The position numbers and the translations under genes were made by a program. From Phocaeicola abscessus CCUG 55929 (GTDB lineage: Bacteria > Bacteroidota > Bacteroidia > Bacteroidales > Bacteroidaceae): 64,000 nucleotides of DNA. This document shows positions 30,843 through 39,048 of the stretch, in pieces. Numbering within the stretch: position 1 is the stretch's first letter; the number at the start of each line of letters is the position of its first letter. The notes beneath the pieces are model-generated. The model saw nothing but the letters and a program-made list of their open reading frames with translations, did not search any database and was not told where the DNA came from. The stretch covers positions 186,001-250,000 of the forward strand of contig NZ_HE997182.1 of NCBI RefSeq assembly GCF_000312445.1, given 5' to 3'.

Positions 30843-30887
30843 TGGACCAGACAGGGCTTGAACCTGTGACCTCCAGATTATGAGTCT
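30843..30887 (-). repeat. Left attachment site: displaced 3' end of the target tRNA gene
   Basis: Read on the minus strand these 45 bases equal the 3' part of the tRNA at 62,966-63,039, from the anticodon loop to the discriminator. The last 20 bases (30,868-30,887, minus-strand AGACTCATAATCTGGAGGTC) are identical to 62,991-63,010. The T-arm differs but stays paired: ACAGG/CCTGT here against CCTGG/CCAGG in the intact gene. This is what integration into a tRNA 3' end by an element carrying a related but different tRNA end would leave. Confidence 0.85.
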
Positions 30888-30997
30888 TTTCCATAGTAAT
30901 TTTACGAAATCACAAAAAATGATAAATGTCGATATATAAGGGAGTTATATATTTGTGGTTTGCAGAAAAATGCGTAAATTTGCACTGAATTTAGAGG

Positions 30998-31022
30998 TCT
31001 ATGTTCACCTCATGTTCGCCAA
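30998..31022. repeat. Left end-internal direct repeat (candidate integrase arm sites)
   Basis: A 25-bp sequence nearly identical (24/25) to 62,892-62,916 at the other end of the element, in the same orientation. It contains ATGTTCACC and ATGTTCGCC 11 bp apart (one helical turn), about 110 bp inside the left core. Confidence 0.7.
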
Positions 31023-31060
31023 GAATTATTCGCAAATGCCTATAAATAAAGGATTCTGTT

Positions 31061-32545
31061 ATGCCAAAGAAAATCTTTATGTTCACCAATTCGGCCGATT
31101 TAGCCAATTTTAGCTACAAAGGTGTCTATGTGTCACTTACAATTGACATAAGAAAATGGACTGTTACAAAAAGGGATGAAGCTGGTCGTCCTGCTGAACA
31201 TGACCTGTCTCAGGAATTACCAATTGTCCTAAGAGTGACCAAGGAGTCTAAACGTCTTTATTTGCCTGTAGGCGAAAAAAGCACTTGGAGTAATTGGTTG
31301 GAAATGTGCAAGCACGAACAAAGTACCAGAGTGAGGGCTGATTCTGAGAGGAGAGCACAACTAAAAAAACACATTAACAATCTAAAGCCGATAGTTTGCG
31401 AGATGGCAGATGCAGGTACTTTTTCTCTTGCCCGAATTAAGGATAGGTACAATGGAATCGCTGACGATAATAACACCATATATTCCATTTGGGATGAGTA
31501 TATCCAGGAAAAGAAAGAAAAAGGTGATGCAGGCACTGCAAGGGTGGGTAGAGATATTCGGAATCGGTTCATTAAAGATCATGGTAAGGATGTTGTATTT
31601 GCTGAAATTGACCGTTCCTTTATACAAAAATGGGAATCAAACCTGAAGAAATCAGGGTTAAGTACGACCTATATCAGTATTATATTGCGCTCGTTTCGAA
31701 CCATTGTCAACAGAGCTATCAGTAAGAGCTATATTAAAGGAAATACCAAGGAAATGTTCAAAGATACTGGTTACAACAAGATTGCCAGTCGTAAACATGA
31801 GTTCCTTGATGTAGCCACGATGCATAAACTCTATGAGTTTTGGGAAAAAGACGAGGCTAAAGATGAGAATGGTAACGAGAAATTTCTCCCTAAGGAAAAG
31901 TACGCCTTATTCCGTGACCTTGGTCTGTTTCTTTTCATGTATTTGGGCGATGGTCAGAACTTGGCGGACACGCTACGTTTGGAATATGACGAGTGGTATT
32001 TTGCCACTCACGGAAAACAATTTAGGTTTCTACGCCACAAAACTAAAGAACGTAACAAGAAATCCAGTGAGGTTATTTTTCCCATAACCCCAGAAATCAA
32101 GAAGATTCTCGATAAGTATGCGAATGAGCCTAAGCTCGGACAGCGTGTATTCCCTATTATGAAGCAGTTTCTTACTCCAGAAAAAGAAATGTGGGTAGTA
32201 CAGCGCTATAATAAATACATTCGTAAGCACGTGCGTAAAGTGGCAGGAATGCTTAAGATAGAGCAACAGCCCTCGCCGACTTGGGCCCGCCACAGTTTCG
32301 CAACAAATCTGAACAACTCAGGTCGTGTACCTTATAAATATATAAGCGACAGCATGGGACATAGCAGCAGTGGTGATATTACCTCAAACTACATTGGTAC
32401 TTACCCACTGGCCAAGATGCTGGAATATAATTCTTACCTACTAAATGAAAATGGACCGGCCGATGATAAGGCTGCTCTCCTTAATCTGCTAAAGGGTATG
32501 AGTGAAGAAGAACGCGCAGCACTCATGGCAGAAGCATCAAAATAA
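31061..32545 (+). CDS. int: Tyrosine recombinase (site-specific integrase)
   Basis: 494 residues. An N-terminal arm-binding part (1-110, including the SLTIDIRKWTV strands), a SAM-like core-binding domain (about 120-225) and a catalytic domain (about 245-460). The catalytic box has WARHSFATNL (Arg, His, here RHSFAT) and the nucleophile region MGHSSSGDITSNYIGTY. The usual first Arg position aligns with LGDGQNLADTLRL, where I do not see the GMR pattern; a lost first Arg is known in CTnDOT-type integrases. It is encoded next to the left end and should drive integration and excision at the tRNA core. Confidence 0.92.
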   Translation: MPKKIFMFTNSADLANFSYKGVYVSLTIDIRKWTVTKRDEAGRPAEHDLSQELPIVLRVTKESKRLYLPVGEKSTWSNWLEMCKHEQSTRVRADSERRAQLKKHINNLKPIVCEMADAGTFSLARIKDRYNGIADDNNTIYSIWDEYIQEKKEKGDAGTARVGRDIRNRFIKDHGKDVVFAEIDRSFIQKWESNLKKSGLSTTYISIILRSFRTIVNRAISKSYIKGNTKEMFKDTGYNKIASRKHEFLDVATMHKLYEFWEKDEAKDENGNEKFLPKEKYALFRDLGLFLFMYLGDGQNLADTLRLEYDEWYFATHGKQFRFLRHKTKERNKKSSEVIFPITPEIKKILDKYANEPKLGQRVFPIMKQFLTPEKEMWVVQRYNKYIRKHVRKVAGMLKIEQQPSPTWARHSFATNLNNSGRVPYKYISDSMGHSSSGDITSNYIGTYPLAKMLEYNSYLLNENGPADDKAALLNLLKGMSEEERAALMAEASK

Positions 32546-32556
32546 GTTATAAGTTA

Positions 32557-32587
32557 GCGCAATCTGGCAAAAAAGTCGAGATTGCGC
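32557..32587 (+). terminator. Hairpin after the integrase gene
   Basis: A perfect 9-bp stem GCGCAATCT/AGATTGCGC with a 13-nt loop, 11 bp past the integrase stop. There is no strong T-run after it, so it may be a Rho-assisted terminator or an mRNA 3' stabiliser. Confidence 0.45.
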
Positions 32588-32762
32588 AAGATTATAATCC
32601 TCTAAACGAAAATAGACGTGGGTATTTTCCCCCTTCTTTCGAATTAGATAATACAGAACGCAAATCGAGAACTATCAGAACCTAAGATGTGAATTATACA
32701 AGATAAAAATATAAAAATGACTGATTTTGTCTTCTATAAAAGATAAACCTGCTAACCGAATA

Positions 32763-32844
32763 CTTGGAAAAATGTAATTTTTGTATTGGTTTTATCTTGG
32801 AAAAGTGTAATATAACGTCGTTTTTTACCTTGGAAAAATGTAAT
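32763..32844. repeat. Three 16-bp direct repeats at an exact 33-bp period
   Basis: CTTGGAAAA(A/G)TGTAAT occurs at 32,763-32,778, 32,796-32,811 and 32,829-32,844, each separated by 17 unrelated bases. The array ends about 40 bp before the -7 box of the AAA ATPase gene. The phased spacing (about three helical turns) points to a cooperative protein-binding site. Confidence 0.85.
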
Positions 32845-32882
32845 TAATTTGCATTTTGTTCTTATATATAAGCAAAATGTTG

Positions 32883-32890
32883 TATCTTTG
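32883..32890 (+). promoter_or_regulatory. -7 promoter box of the DUF4143 ATPase gene
   Basis: TATCTTTG, 22 bp before the ATG at 32,912. Confidence 0.6.
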
Positions 32891-32911
32891 CACCCACAAA
32901 GTCAAGTTTAT

Positions 32912-34297
32912 ATGATTACACGCAAAGCTGACGAGCTAATACGTAACTTTATACTCAACGACAGACGCGCCTTGTTGGTAACAGGTGCAAGACAGGTCGG
33001 CAAAACGTATGCTATAAGAAAGGCAAGTAAAGAATGCTTTGAAAATGTCGTTGAGATTAATTTCGTAGAGCAGCCCGATGCCATAGAGCTGTTCAGTGAG
33101 CAAAAGGGAGCGAAAGATTTGCTCTTACGTCTTTCTGCTTTTACGAAAAAGCCATTGGTTCCAGGAAAGACTCTGATATTCTTCGATGAAGTTCAGGAAT
33201 GCAAGGAAATGGTAACGGCCATCAAGTTTCTTGTGGACGAGGGTAGTTATAAGTATGTAATGAGCGGTTCTCTGTTGGGTGTTGAATTGAAAGACTTGCG
33301 CAGTGTACCTGTCGGGTATATGGATGAGATAGAAATGTACCCTCTCGACCTTCTGGAATTCTTTGAGGCTATTGGCATAGGGTCTGATGTCATCGGTCAT
33401 CTGCGTAAGAGCTTTGAGGGAAAGCAGCCTGTCGATAACTTTATTCACAAGAGAATGTTGGAAGCCGTCCGGCTATATCTTATCATAGGTGGAATGCCTG
33501 CAGCTGTACAAAAGCATCTTGACACAAATAATCTTCGTAAAGTATATGAAGAACAACGTGGTATTATCCGTACCTACAAAAGAGACATCACAAAATACGA
33601 CCCAGATCACAAGTTGCAGATTGAGGAAATATATGACCTCATTCCATCTGAACTGAATGCAAAGAACAAGCGTTTCATCCTAAAAGCATTAAACGAAAAA
33701 GCCAGATTCAGCAAGTACGAGGATAGTTTCTTGTGGTTAAAGGATGCTGGTGTTGCCGTTCCGACATATAATGTTGAAGAGCCACGAGTGCCATTGCTTC
33801 TAAGCAAACAACGTAATCTGTTCAAACTGTTCTTGAATGATGTGGGGCTACTTGCTGCTATGTACGGAGGGAACATACAGACCAGATTGCTCAGCCAAGA
33901 TCCCAATATCAACTTTGGCTCTGTTTTCGAGAATCTCGTGGCACAAGAACTTTACGCACATGGTTTTACAGAGGAACAGCAACATTCTCTATATTATTTC
34001 AATAGTAAGAAACAGGGTGAACTGGACTTTGTAGTGGAATATGACAACAATGTGTTGCCAATAGAGGTTAAGTCCGGTAAGGACTATGAACGCCATAACG
34101 CACTTTCAAATGTCATGGCAAATGAAGAATATGATGTACCACAGTCCTTTGTATTCTGTCAAGAAAATGTACAAACCAAAGGAAAAATCACTTATTATCC
34201 CATCTATATGATAACCTTCTTTGAGCAGATTCAGACAGAAGAAGAAGTTTATAAGTTTGACCTGACTGGGATTGGGGATAAAGAAACAAAAGAATAG
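32912..34297 (+). CDS. AAA ATPase with C-terminal DUF4143 domain
   Basis: 461 residues from MITRKADELI; the frame is open 21 codons upstream but that would overlap the promoter box. Residues 1-160 are an ATPase core: LLVTGARQVGKTYAIRKA (Walker A) and TLIFFDEVQECKEMV (Walker B), then the sensor-like YVMSGSLLGV. Residues about 215-430 are DUF4143, with LVAQELYAHG and a nuclease-like GELDFVVEY...VLPIEVKSGKDY (D-x-ExK pattern). Such ATPases are common in Bacteroidetes and of unsettled function; some authors link them to conflict systems. The 462-aa gene follows at 11 bp. Confidence 0.88.
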   Translation: MITRKADELIRNFILNDRRALLVTGARQVGKTYAIRKASKECFENVVEINFVEQPDAIELFSEQKGAKDLLLRLSAFTKKPLVPGKTLIFFDEVQECKEMVTAIKFLVDEGSYKYVMSGSLLGVELKDLRSVPVGYMDEIEMYPLDLLEFFEAIGIGSDVIGHLRKSFEGKQPVDNFIHKRMLEAVRLYLIIGGMPAAVQKHLDTNNLRKVYEEQRGIIRTYKRDITKYDPDHKLQIEEIYDLIPSELNAKNKRFILKALNEKARFSKYEDSFLWLKDAGVAVPTYNVEEPRVPLLLSKQRNLFKLFLNDVGLLAAMYGGNIQTRLLSQDPNINFGSVFENLVAQELYAHGFTEEQQHSLYYFNSKKQGELDFVVEYDNNVLPIEVKSGKDYERHNALSNVMANEEYDVPQSFVFCQENVQTKGKITYYPIYMITFFEQIQTEEEVYKFDLTGIGDKETKE

Positions 34298-34308
34298 TTG
34301 CTATATTC

Positions 34309-35697
34309 ATGGACGAGAAAGTACTATTAGATTGGAAAGAAACCCACTCAGATGTCTATTCCAAGTTTAAGCAAGATTTGGAAGCACAACTATTGCAACC
34401 TTATCATCAGAACATCTTAGACCTTGGTGATGGCAATGCCGAACCGCTGCAATCGGTCATCGCCAATCTTGTCACCATTTCATCCAAAGATGATATTGAT
34501 GTAGAAAAGCTATACTCCAAGGCAGTCAAAGAGGGCGACACTTCTGCATATTGTTTATGCTGCTATCTCCTCTTTGATAAGGGTGCAGACCGACTGGCAA
34601 AAGCCATCGAGGAAAAGTCAGAGGAACCAGGCATCCAAGAAATCATTGATGCCGCAGAGGATTACAAACGGTTCCGCGATGAGAATCATAACCGAGAAAC
34701 CACAGAGATAACATCAGATGAACTAAACCTGCTTACCCTCCGTCGCTGGCACTATGATCATCCTGATGAGTATGGTGAATTTATAGCCACGTTTCAGAAA
34801 GCCTATGATGGCGACATGACTTTCATCCAGAACAACTATTTCTTCCTCATGGAAATGCTTTCCTTCGGTGGAGTCAAAGGAATGATGAAAATAGTGGCTG
34901 GCCTGTTCCCTGGCAACAAGCACTACGAACAAAGCCTGATGGGAACCGACGACAACCCATTGAAGGGACGTTTGTCCGAAATGCTTGACTCTTCGCTTAA
35001 CAATGAAGTTATCCGTGAACGGCTGCTTCATAAGAATCCCTATCTGTTCAGCCTTTATTATTGGATTGTCTTCGATAATGGATTCCTTCATGCTGCCGAC
35101 CTTCTTTCACAAACTTTCCTTAAGCCAGAAAGTCCTTATTGGCAAAGGCTTTTAGGAAGACGGTGCATCGAAACACTCATAGGTGCAAGTGTTGATAAGG
35201 CCCATTACTCAAAAGGTCAATGGAAGGAGGTTGCCAGACAACTGAAGAAAGGCGAAGCCAAACAGGTGATAGATGCCGCCTTACTTGAAGTGCAGAGCAG
35301 CGGAGGTAGGAAGAAAAAAGTTGTCCTACTTGAAGAAATGTTACTGCCAGAGGATGTGTCTGTTCTGATTGCAGAAATTGAGAAAGTACTTTCTGAATGG
35401 AAAAAGATTGAAGAAACGGATTCCATATTGGCATATATTTTCGCTGCATTGGTCAAGGGCAAACTTACAAACGGCGAATACAATTACCGCACCTTCCATA
35501 CCGCCATACAGGAGAAGTTTCCTGACATCCATATTAATAAAGGCTTTGACTGGGCTGAAGCAGTATATAACGCCATCATATCCAAAGACAGTGATGGCAA
35601 CCTGAATATTTCAAATGCCCAGATAGAGCGAGCCAGAAAGTACACGACAAGAATAAAGATCCGGCTACTTTCGGCCATCAACCCCAATATCGATTAG
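34309..35697 (+). CDS. Uncharacterised 462-aa protein paired with the AAA ATPase
   Basis: A soluble, helix-rich, acidic protein with no signal peptide, membrane segment or motif I recognise. Visible features are two similar-looking helical blocks in the N-terminal third (YSKAVKEGDTSAYCLCCYLLFDKGADRLAKA, then ITSDELNLLTLRRWHYDHPDEYGEFIATF), a central NPYLFSLYYWIVFDNGFLHAADLL and a basic C-terminus (ARKYTTRIKIRLLSAI). The 11-bp gap to the ATPase gene and the shared terminator (35,704-35,732) show the two form one operon. I do not assign a function. Confidence 0.8.
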   Translation: MDEKVLLDWKETHSDVYSKFKQDLEAQLLQPYHQNILDLGDGNAEPLQSVIANLVTISSKDDIDVEKLYSKAVKEGDTSAYCLCCYLLFDKGADRLAKAIEEKSEEPGIQEIIDAAEDYKRFRDENHNRETTEITSDELNLLTLRRWHYDHPDEYGEFIATFQKAYDGDMTFIQNNYFFLMEMLSFGGVKGMMKIVAGLFPGNKHYEQSLMGTDDNPLKGRLSEMLDSSLNNEVIRERLLHKNPYLFSLYYWIVFDNGFLHAADLLSQTFLKPESPYWQRLLGRRCIETLIGASVDKAHYSKGQWKEVARQLKKGEAKQVIDAALLEVQSSGGRKKKVVLLEEMLLPEDVSVLIAEIEKVLSEWKKIEETDSILAYIFAALVKGKLTNGEYNYRTFHTAIQEKFPDIHINKGFDWAEAVYNAIISKDSDGNLNISNAQIERARKYTTRIKIRLLSAINPNID

Positions 35698-35703
35698 ATT
35701 CTC

Positions 35704-35732
35704 AAGGATGCTCATTTAGGCATCCTTTTTTG
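35704..35732 (+). terminator. Rho-independent terminator of the ATPase operon
   Basis: Perfect 8-bp stem AAGGATGC/GCATCCTT (35,704-35,711 with 35,720-35,727) and a T-run, 7 bp after the stop codon. Confidence 0.9.
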
Positions 35733-35772
35733 TTCTCTTTAGGGCCTATTTGTTAAAGAGCTGTTAAATGCA

Positions 35773-35805
35773 CCTCGGCAGAATTCGTTCCAAATTTTGC
35801 CGAGG
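35773..35805. promoter_or_regulatory. Inverted repeat upstream of the HTH/DUF3987 operon
   Basis: CCTCGGCA (35,773-35,780) and TGCCGAGG (35,798-35,805) form a perfect 8-bp inverted repeat with a 17-bp centre, 22 bp upstream of the -7 box TAACTTTG (35,827-35,834). It could be an operator or a binding site of the encoded HTH protein. Confidence 0.45.
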
Positions 35806-35826
35806 GAACACCCTATGACATTACAA

Positions 35827-35834
35827 TAACTTTG
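35827..35834 (+). promoter_or_regulatory. -7 promoter box of the HTH/DUF3987/DUF6371 operon
   Basis: TAACTTTG matches TAnnTTTG, 28 bp before the ATG at 35,862. Confidence 0.6.
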
Positions 35835-35861
35835 CGGCATGAAATCAAAAAAAGTGATTAT

Positions 35862-36179
35862 ATGCAAGGAAATTTTGTAATGTTACAGATGGATGACCTC
35901 AGGCAGGTTGTCACTGAGATTGTAGAAGAAGTCTGCACAAAGCGCGGACTGAATGAGAAGCCTTCCGTTGAAGAAGGCGAGTGGTTAACCCGTGAGGAGG
36001 TGTGCGAATTGCTGCACATCACTTACACGACTCTCTGGCGAAAGGAGAACGAAGGTGTCATCAAGAAACACAAGATGGGCCGACGTAACCTCTATTCCAA
36101 GAAAGAGGTCACGGACATATTCTCGTCCGCTATAGAAGATGGTGACAATAAAAAATGTAAGGAGGAGTGCCATGGATGA
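35862..36179 (+). CDS. Excisionase-like helix-turn-helix protein
   Basis: 105 residues from MQGNFVMLQMDDL; a TTG start 30 bp upstream overlaps the -7 box and is unlikely. After an N-terminal helix (MDDLRQVVTEIVEEV) comes a MerR/excisionase-type winged helix: WLTREEVCELLHITYTTLWRKENEGVIKKHKMGRRNLYSKKEVTDIF. This HTH type is standard in Bacteroidetes mobile elements, where it precedes DUF3987 replication-type genes and acts in excision control or replication. The last 8 bp overlap the next gene. Confidence 0.85.
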   Translation: MQGNFVMLQMDDLRQVVTEIVEEVCTKRGLNEKPSVEEGEWLTREEVCELLHITYTTLWRKENEGVIKKHKMGRRNLYSKKEVTDIFSSAIEDGDNKKCKEECHG

Positions 36180-37728
36180 ACCAACAAAGCTTAATAGTAT
36201 TGCATTGGCCACCATCAATGCTGTACGAGCAGAGGCTGCCCACGTTTCTGACACAGGATTGCCCTTGGATGTGTTTCCTGCCAAAGTACAGGAAATTATT
36301 CTTGACCTCGCAGCTGAGGACAATTTCCCTGTAGAGTATACAACAGTTGCCATGCTTTCTGCGGTTTCAACAGCCATTGGAAATACTCGACACATCCGAC
36401 TTAAACCCTCATGGGAGAGTAATCCCAGCCTTTACGTCATCCTTGTGGGTGAGCCAGGGCAGGGTAAGACCCCTCCCTTGGACTTTGCGTATAAGCCCAT
36501 AGAAGATCACGACTATGCCATGTACACTAAGTTCAAGGACGAAATGGATCAATATAATGCCACAGCAGAGAAGGGCAAAGCAGATGTTGGAAGTGGTATG
36601 GAAAAACCAGTCTTAATACAAACCATCCTATCGGACTCAACTCCTGAAAGTCTGTGGCGACTGCATAATGACAACCAACGTGGTGTTGTACTATTGATTG
36701 ACGAGATAATGGGCTTCTTCCATTCCGTTTGCCGATACAATGATAATCCTTTCATGAGTCAGATGCTTACAGCTTATACTGGAAAGCAGGTGAAGGTGAC
36801 TCGTTGCAATAACCCCATACCATCCATTATTCGAAAGCCATGCATCAATATCATCGGTACCACCCAGACCGAGCGCATTCATGAGTTCTTCACAGATGAG
36901 AATGTCAACAGCGGATTGATTGACCGTTTCATGTTCGTCATTCCCAAAGAGGTGAGACCTACACTTTGGACTATTACTGACAAAGAGAAACCTGTGGGCT
37001 TAGTCAAGGCCCCTTGTAATATACGATGGAACAATATTCTGACCCGTCTGATTCAGATAGAATGTCCATTCAGTGAGGATGGCAAGGAACTGGCAACTAT
37101 AGTCCTTGATATGACTTATGATGCCAAATGCTTGTTTTATAATTGGCGCAACAAACTAAAGGAGGAGGCTTTTGCCATCGGCAGACAAGGGAACATAGAA
37201 GCAAACTGTTTGGTACGCCGAACGGCCAAGATGGAGGCGAATGTCGGACGCTTGGCTCTTATCTTCCAGATGCTCCGTTGGGCATGTGGGGAAGCAACAG
37301 ATACGCTTATTGATGAAAAGTCCATCCGTTGTGCTTTGCGTATGCATGCTTTCATGGAGGAATCATATATGAGAATCTTAAGTATAGTTGATACGCACAG
37401 TATGGAACCTGACAAAAAGGAGTTCCTTGATTTGCTCGGTAATTCTTTCACTACAGCGGAGGCGATAGCTGCTGGTGTGGAGGTTGGTATGTCTGCCAGT
37501 GGTGTCAAGAAGAATTTGCCCAAGTTAATTCACCAGAAGTACATTTACAAGAAAGCACATGGGCTATATGAGAAAGTTCCCTCCTGCTCTCTTCAAACTC
37601 TTTCCACTTTGGGTACTTTTCCACTTTCAGAAGCTCATGTTGATACCGAAAGTTCCCAAAGTACCCAAAATTCTGTAGTTCCAAAGTGTAACGATGATAA
37701 TCAGCAAAATCAAACTCCATTATTATGA
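36172..37728 (+). CDS. DUF3987 protein (primase/helicase-like ATPase of mobile elements)
   Basis: 518 residues. The start at 36,172 (MDEPTKLN) is chosen over an ATG 33 bp upstream because of a strong TAAGGAGGAG site four bases before it. DUF3987 hallmarks: NFPVEYTTVAMLSAVSTAIGN, a P-loop ILVGEPGQGKTPPLDFA, GVVLLIDEIMGFFHSV (Walker B), MLTAYTGKQVKVTR and GTTQTERIHEFFTDENVNSGLIDRFMFV. The C-terminal 100 residues look like a winged-helix segment with a Ser/Gln/Asn-rich tail. Such proteins occur in Bacteroidetes mobilizable elements and are thought to support replication of the excised circle. Confidence 0.87.
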   Translation: MDEPTKLNSIALATINAVRAEAAHVSDTGLPLDVFPAKVQEIILDLAAEDNFPVEYTTVAMLSAVSTAIGNTRHIRLKPSWESNPSLYVILVGEPGQGKTPPLDFAYKPIEDHDYAMYTKFKDEMDQYNATAEKGKADVGSGMEKPVLIQTILSDSTPESLWRLHNDNQRGVVLLIDEIMGFFHSVCRYNDNPFMSQMLTAYTGKQVKVTRCNNPIPSIIRKPCINIIGTTQTERIHEFFTDENVNSGLIDRFMFVIPKEVRPTLWTITDKEKPVGLVKAPCNIRWNNILTRLIQIECPFSEDGKELATIVLDMTYDAKCLFYNWRNKLKEEAFAIGRQGNIEANCLVRRTAKMEANVGRLALIFQMLRWACGEATDTLIDEKSIRCALRMHAFMEESYMRILSIVDTHSMEPDKKEFLDLLGNSFTTAEAIAAGVEVGMSASGVKKNLPKLIHQKYIYKKAHGLYEKVPSCSLQTLSTLGTFPLSEAHVDTESSQSTQNSVVPKCNDDNQQNQTPLL

Positions 37729-38780
37729 ACCAGTATAGATTCCATCTGAAGAAATATGATACGAGCAGGAGAAACAACAAGCTCACCTGCCCTCAATGTG
37801 GCAAACGTAATTGTTTCGTCAAGTATGTTGACGAGGAAGGTATTATCATCTTCCCTGACTATGTAGGTCGATGCGACCATGAGGACGCTTGTGGTTACCA
37901 CTATACTCCCAAGGATTACTTCCATGATAACCCAGAGGAAAAACCTGATGCAAAGGATAATGACGACATCACTTATAAGCCACATACGTCACGTAACTCC
38001 AACAATGTAAAGACCGAACCTCTGGTTCCGTCTTTTATATCTGAAGAACTAATGAGAAAGTCCCTTTCACATTATGAGATTAATCCATTACATCGTTACC
38101 TGTGCAAGACAATAGGAAACAATGCTACGAACCGTCAGTTTGAACGCTATTGTGTTGGCACTTCCAACAAGTGGAATGGTTCGACTGTATTCTGGCAGAT
38201 TGATGTGAATAGCAACATTCGTGGAGGAAAAGTCATGGCATACAATCCGCAGAACGGCCATCGCATCAAGGAACCACTGGCATACGTCAGTTGGGTACAC
38301 TCCCTGTTGAAACTACCCAACTATAACCTGAAGCAATGTTTGTTTGGTGAGCACTTGCTTAACTCACATCCAACCACTCCCATCATGCTCGTGGAAAGTG
38401 AGAAGACTTGTCTCATTGCGTCACATTTTATGCCAGATTTCCTCTGGTTGGCAACTGGTGGAAAAAACGGTTGTTTCAATGAGGATGCCCTACAAGTGCT
38501 TAGGGGTAGAGATGTGATTCTCATGCCCGACCTTGGAGCCACGGAAAAATGGCAAGTGAAGTCTGATATACTCAAACCTATTTGTCATAGTGTGATGGTA
38601 TCTGATGTTTTGGAGAAAACGGCAACCGATGAGCAACGTGAGGCTGGACTTGACATCGCTGATTTCCTGCTGATGCAAGAAACCAAGCAGATGCTTCTGG
38701 CAAGAATGATAGAATTAAATCCAGTTCTCCAGAAACTTATAGATGCTCTTGAACTCGAAATCGTAGAGGACGATTCATAA
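37725..38780 (+). CDS. DUF6371-type zinc-finger/toprim-like protein
   Basis: 351 residues, overlapping the DUF3987 gene by 4 bp. The N-terminus has a zinc-ribbon start (LTCPQCGKRNCFVKYVDEEG) and a second Cys/His group (GRCDHEDACGYHYTPKDYF). The middle and C-terminal parts are toprim-like: PIMLVESEKTCLIAS carries the glutamate, followed by FLWLATGGKNGC and DVILMPDLGATEKW with Asp residues, then DIADFLL. This layout resembles DnaG/CHC2 primases and matches proteins always seen next to DUF3987 in these elements. A primase role is inferred. Confidence 0.8.
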   Translation: MNQYRFHLKKYDTSRRNNKLTCPQCGKRNCFVKYVDEEGIIIFPDYVGRCDHEDACGYHYTPKDYFHDNPEEKPDAKDNDDITYKPHTSRNSNNVKTEPLVPSFISEELMRKSLSHYEINPLHRYLCKTIGNNATNRQFERYCVGTSNKWNGSTVFWQIDVNSNIRGGKVMAYNPQNGHRIKEPLAYVSWVHSLLKLPNYNLKQCLFGEHLLNSHPTTPIMLVESEKTCLIASHFMPDFLWLATGGKNGCFNEDALQVLRGRDVILMPDLGATEKWQVKSDILKPICHSVMVSDVLEKTATDEQREAGLDIADFLLMQETKQMLLARMIELNPVLQKLIDALELEIVEDDS

Positions 38781-38811
38781 GACTTCCTCACGAAAGCATG
38801 GCTACGCCGAG

Positions 38812-38981
38812 GGGATTACGCAATAATCCCATAACATAATATGGACTTTTAGATTCGCACGCTCCCTTAAAAAGTCCCATTATGCTCTCCGAGGGTTGAA
38901 CCACACCTGCAAGCTATGCTGATTACCAAAACTAACGCCAGTAGCCAAATGGCATCTGTGAGGGAGTAACTCTCTCCCTCA
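38812..38981. other. Candidate origin of transfer (oriT) with three inverted repeats
   Basis: The 268-bp space before the mob gene holds GGGATTA-cgcaa-TAATCCC (38,812-38,830), GGACTTTT/AAAAGTCC (38,843-38,850 with 38,870-38,877) and TGAGGGAG/CTCCCTCA (38,959-38,966 with 38,974-38,981), plus a longer-range GAGGGTT/AACCCTC pair. Stacked inverted repeats directly upstream of a MobV gene are the usual setting of oriT. The nick site cannot be assigned by eye. Confidence 0.5.
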
Positions 38982-39048
38982 ACCCTCCACTCAGGTTCCA
39001 CCCGAGACCCAAAGAACATTTATCCATTCACTTTTAAAAAAGAAAAAT

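Noticed and set aside
30677..30883. 68-codon plus-strand frame next to the left attachment site
   Set aside because: It runs through the hmu terminator and the displaced tRNA end and has no family-like sequence.
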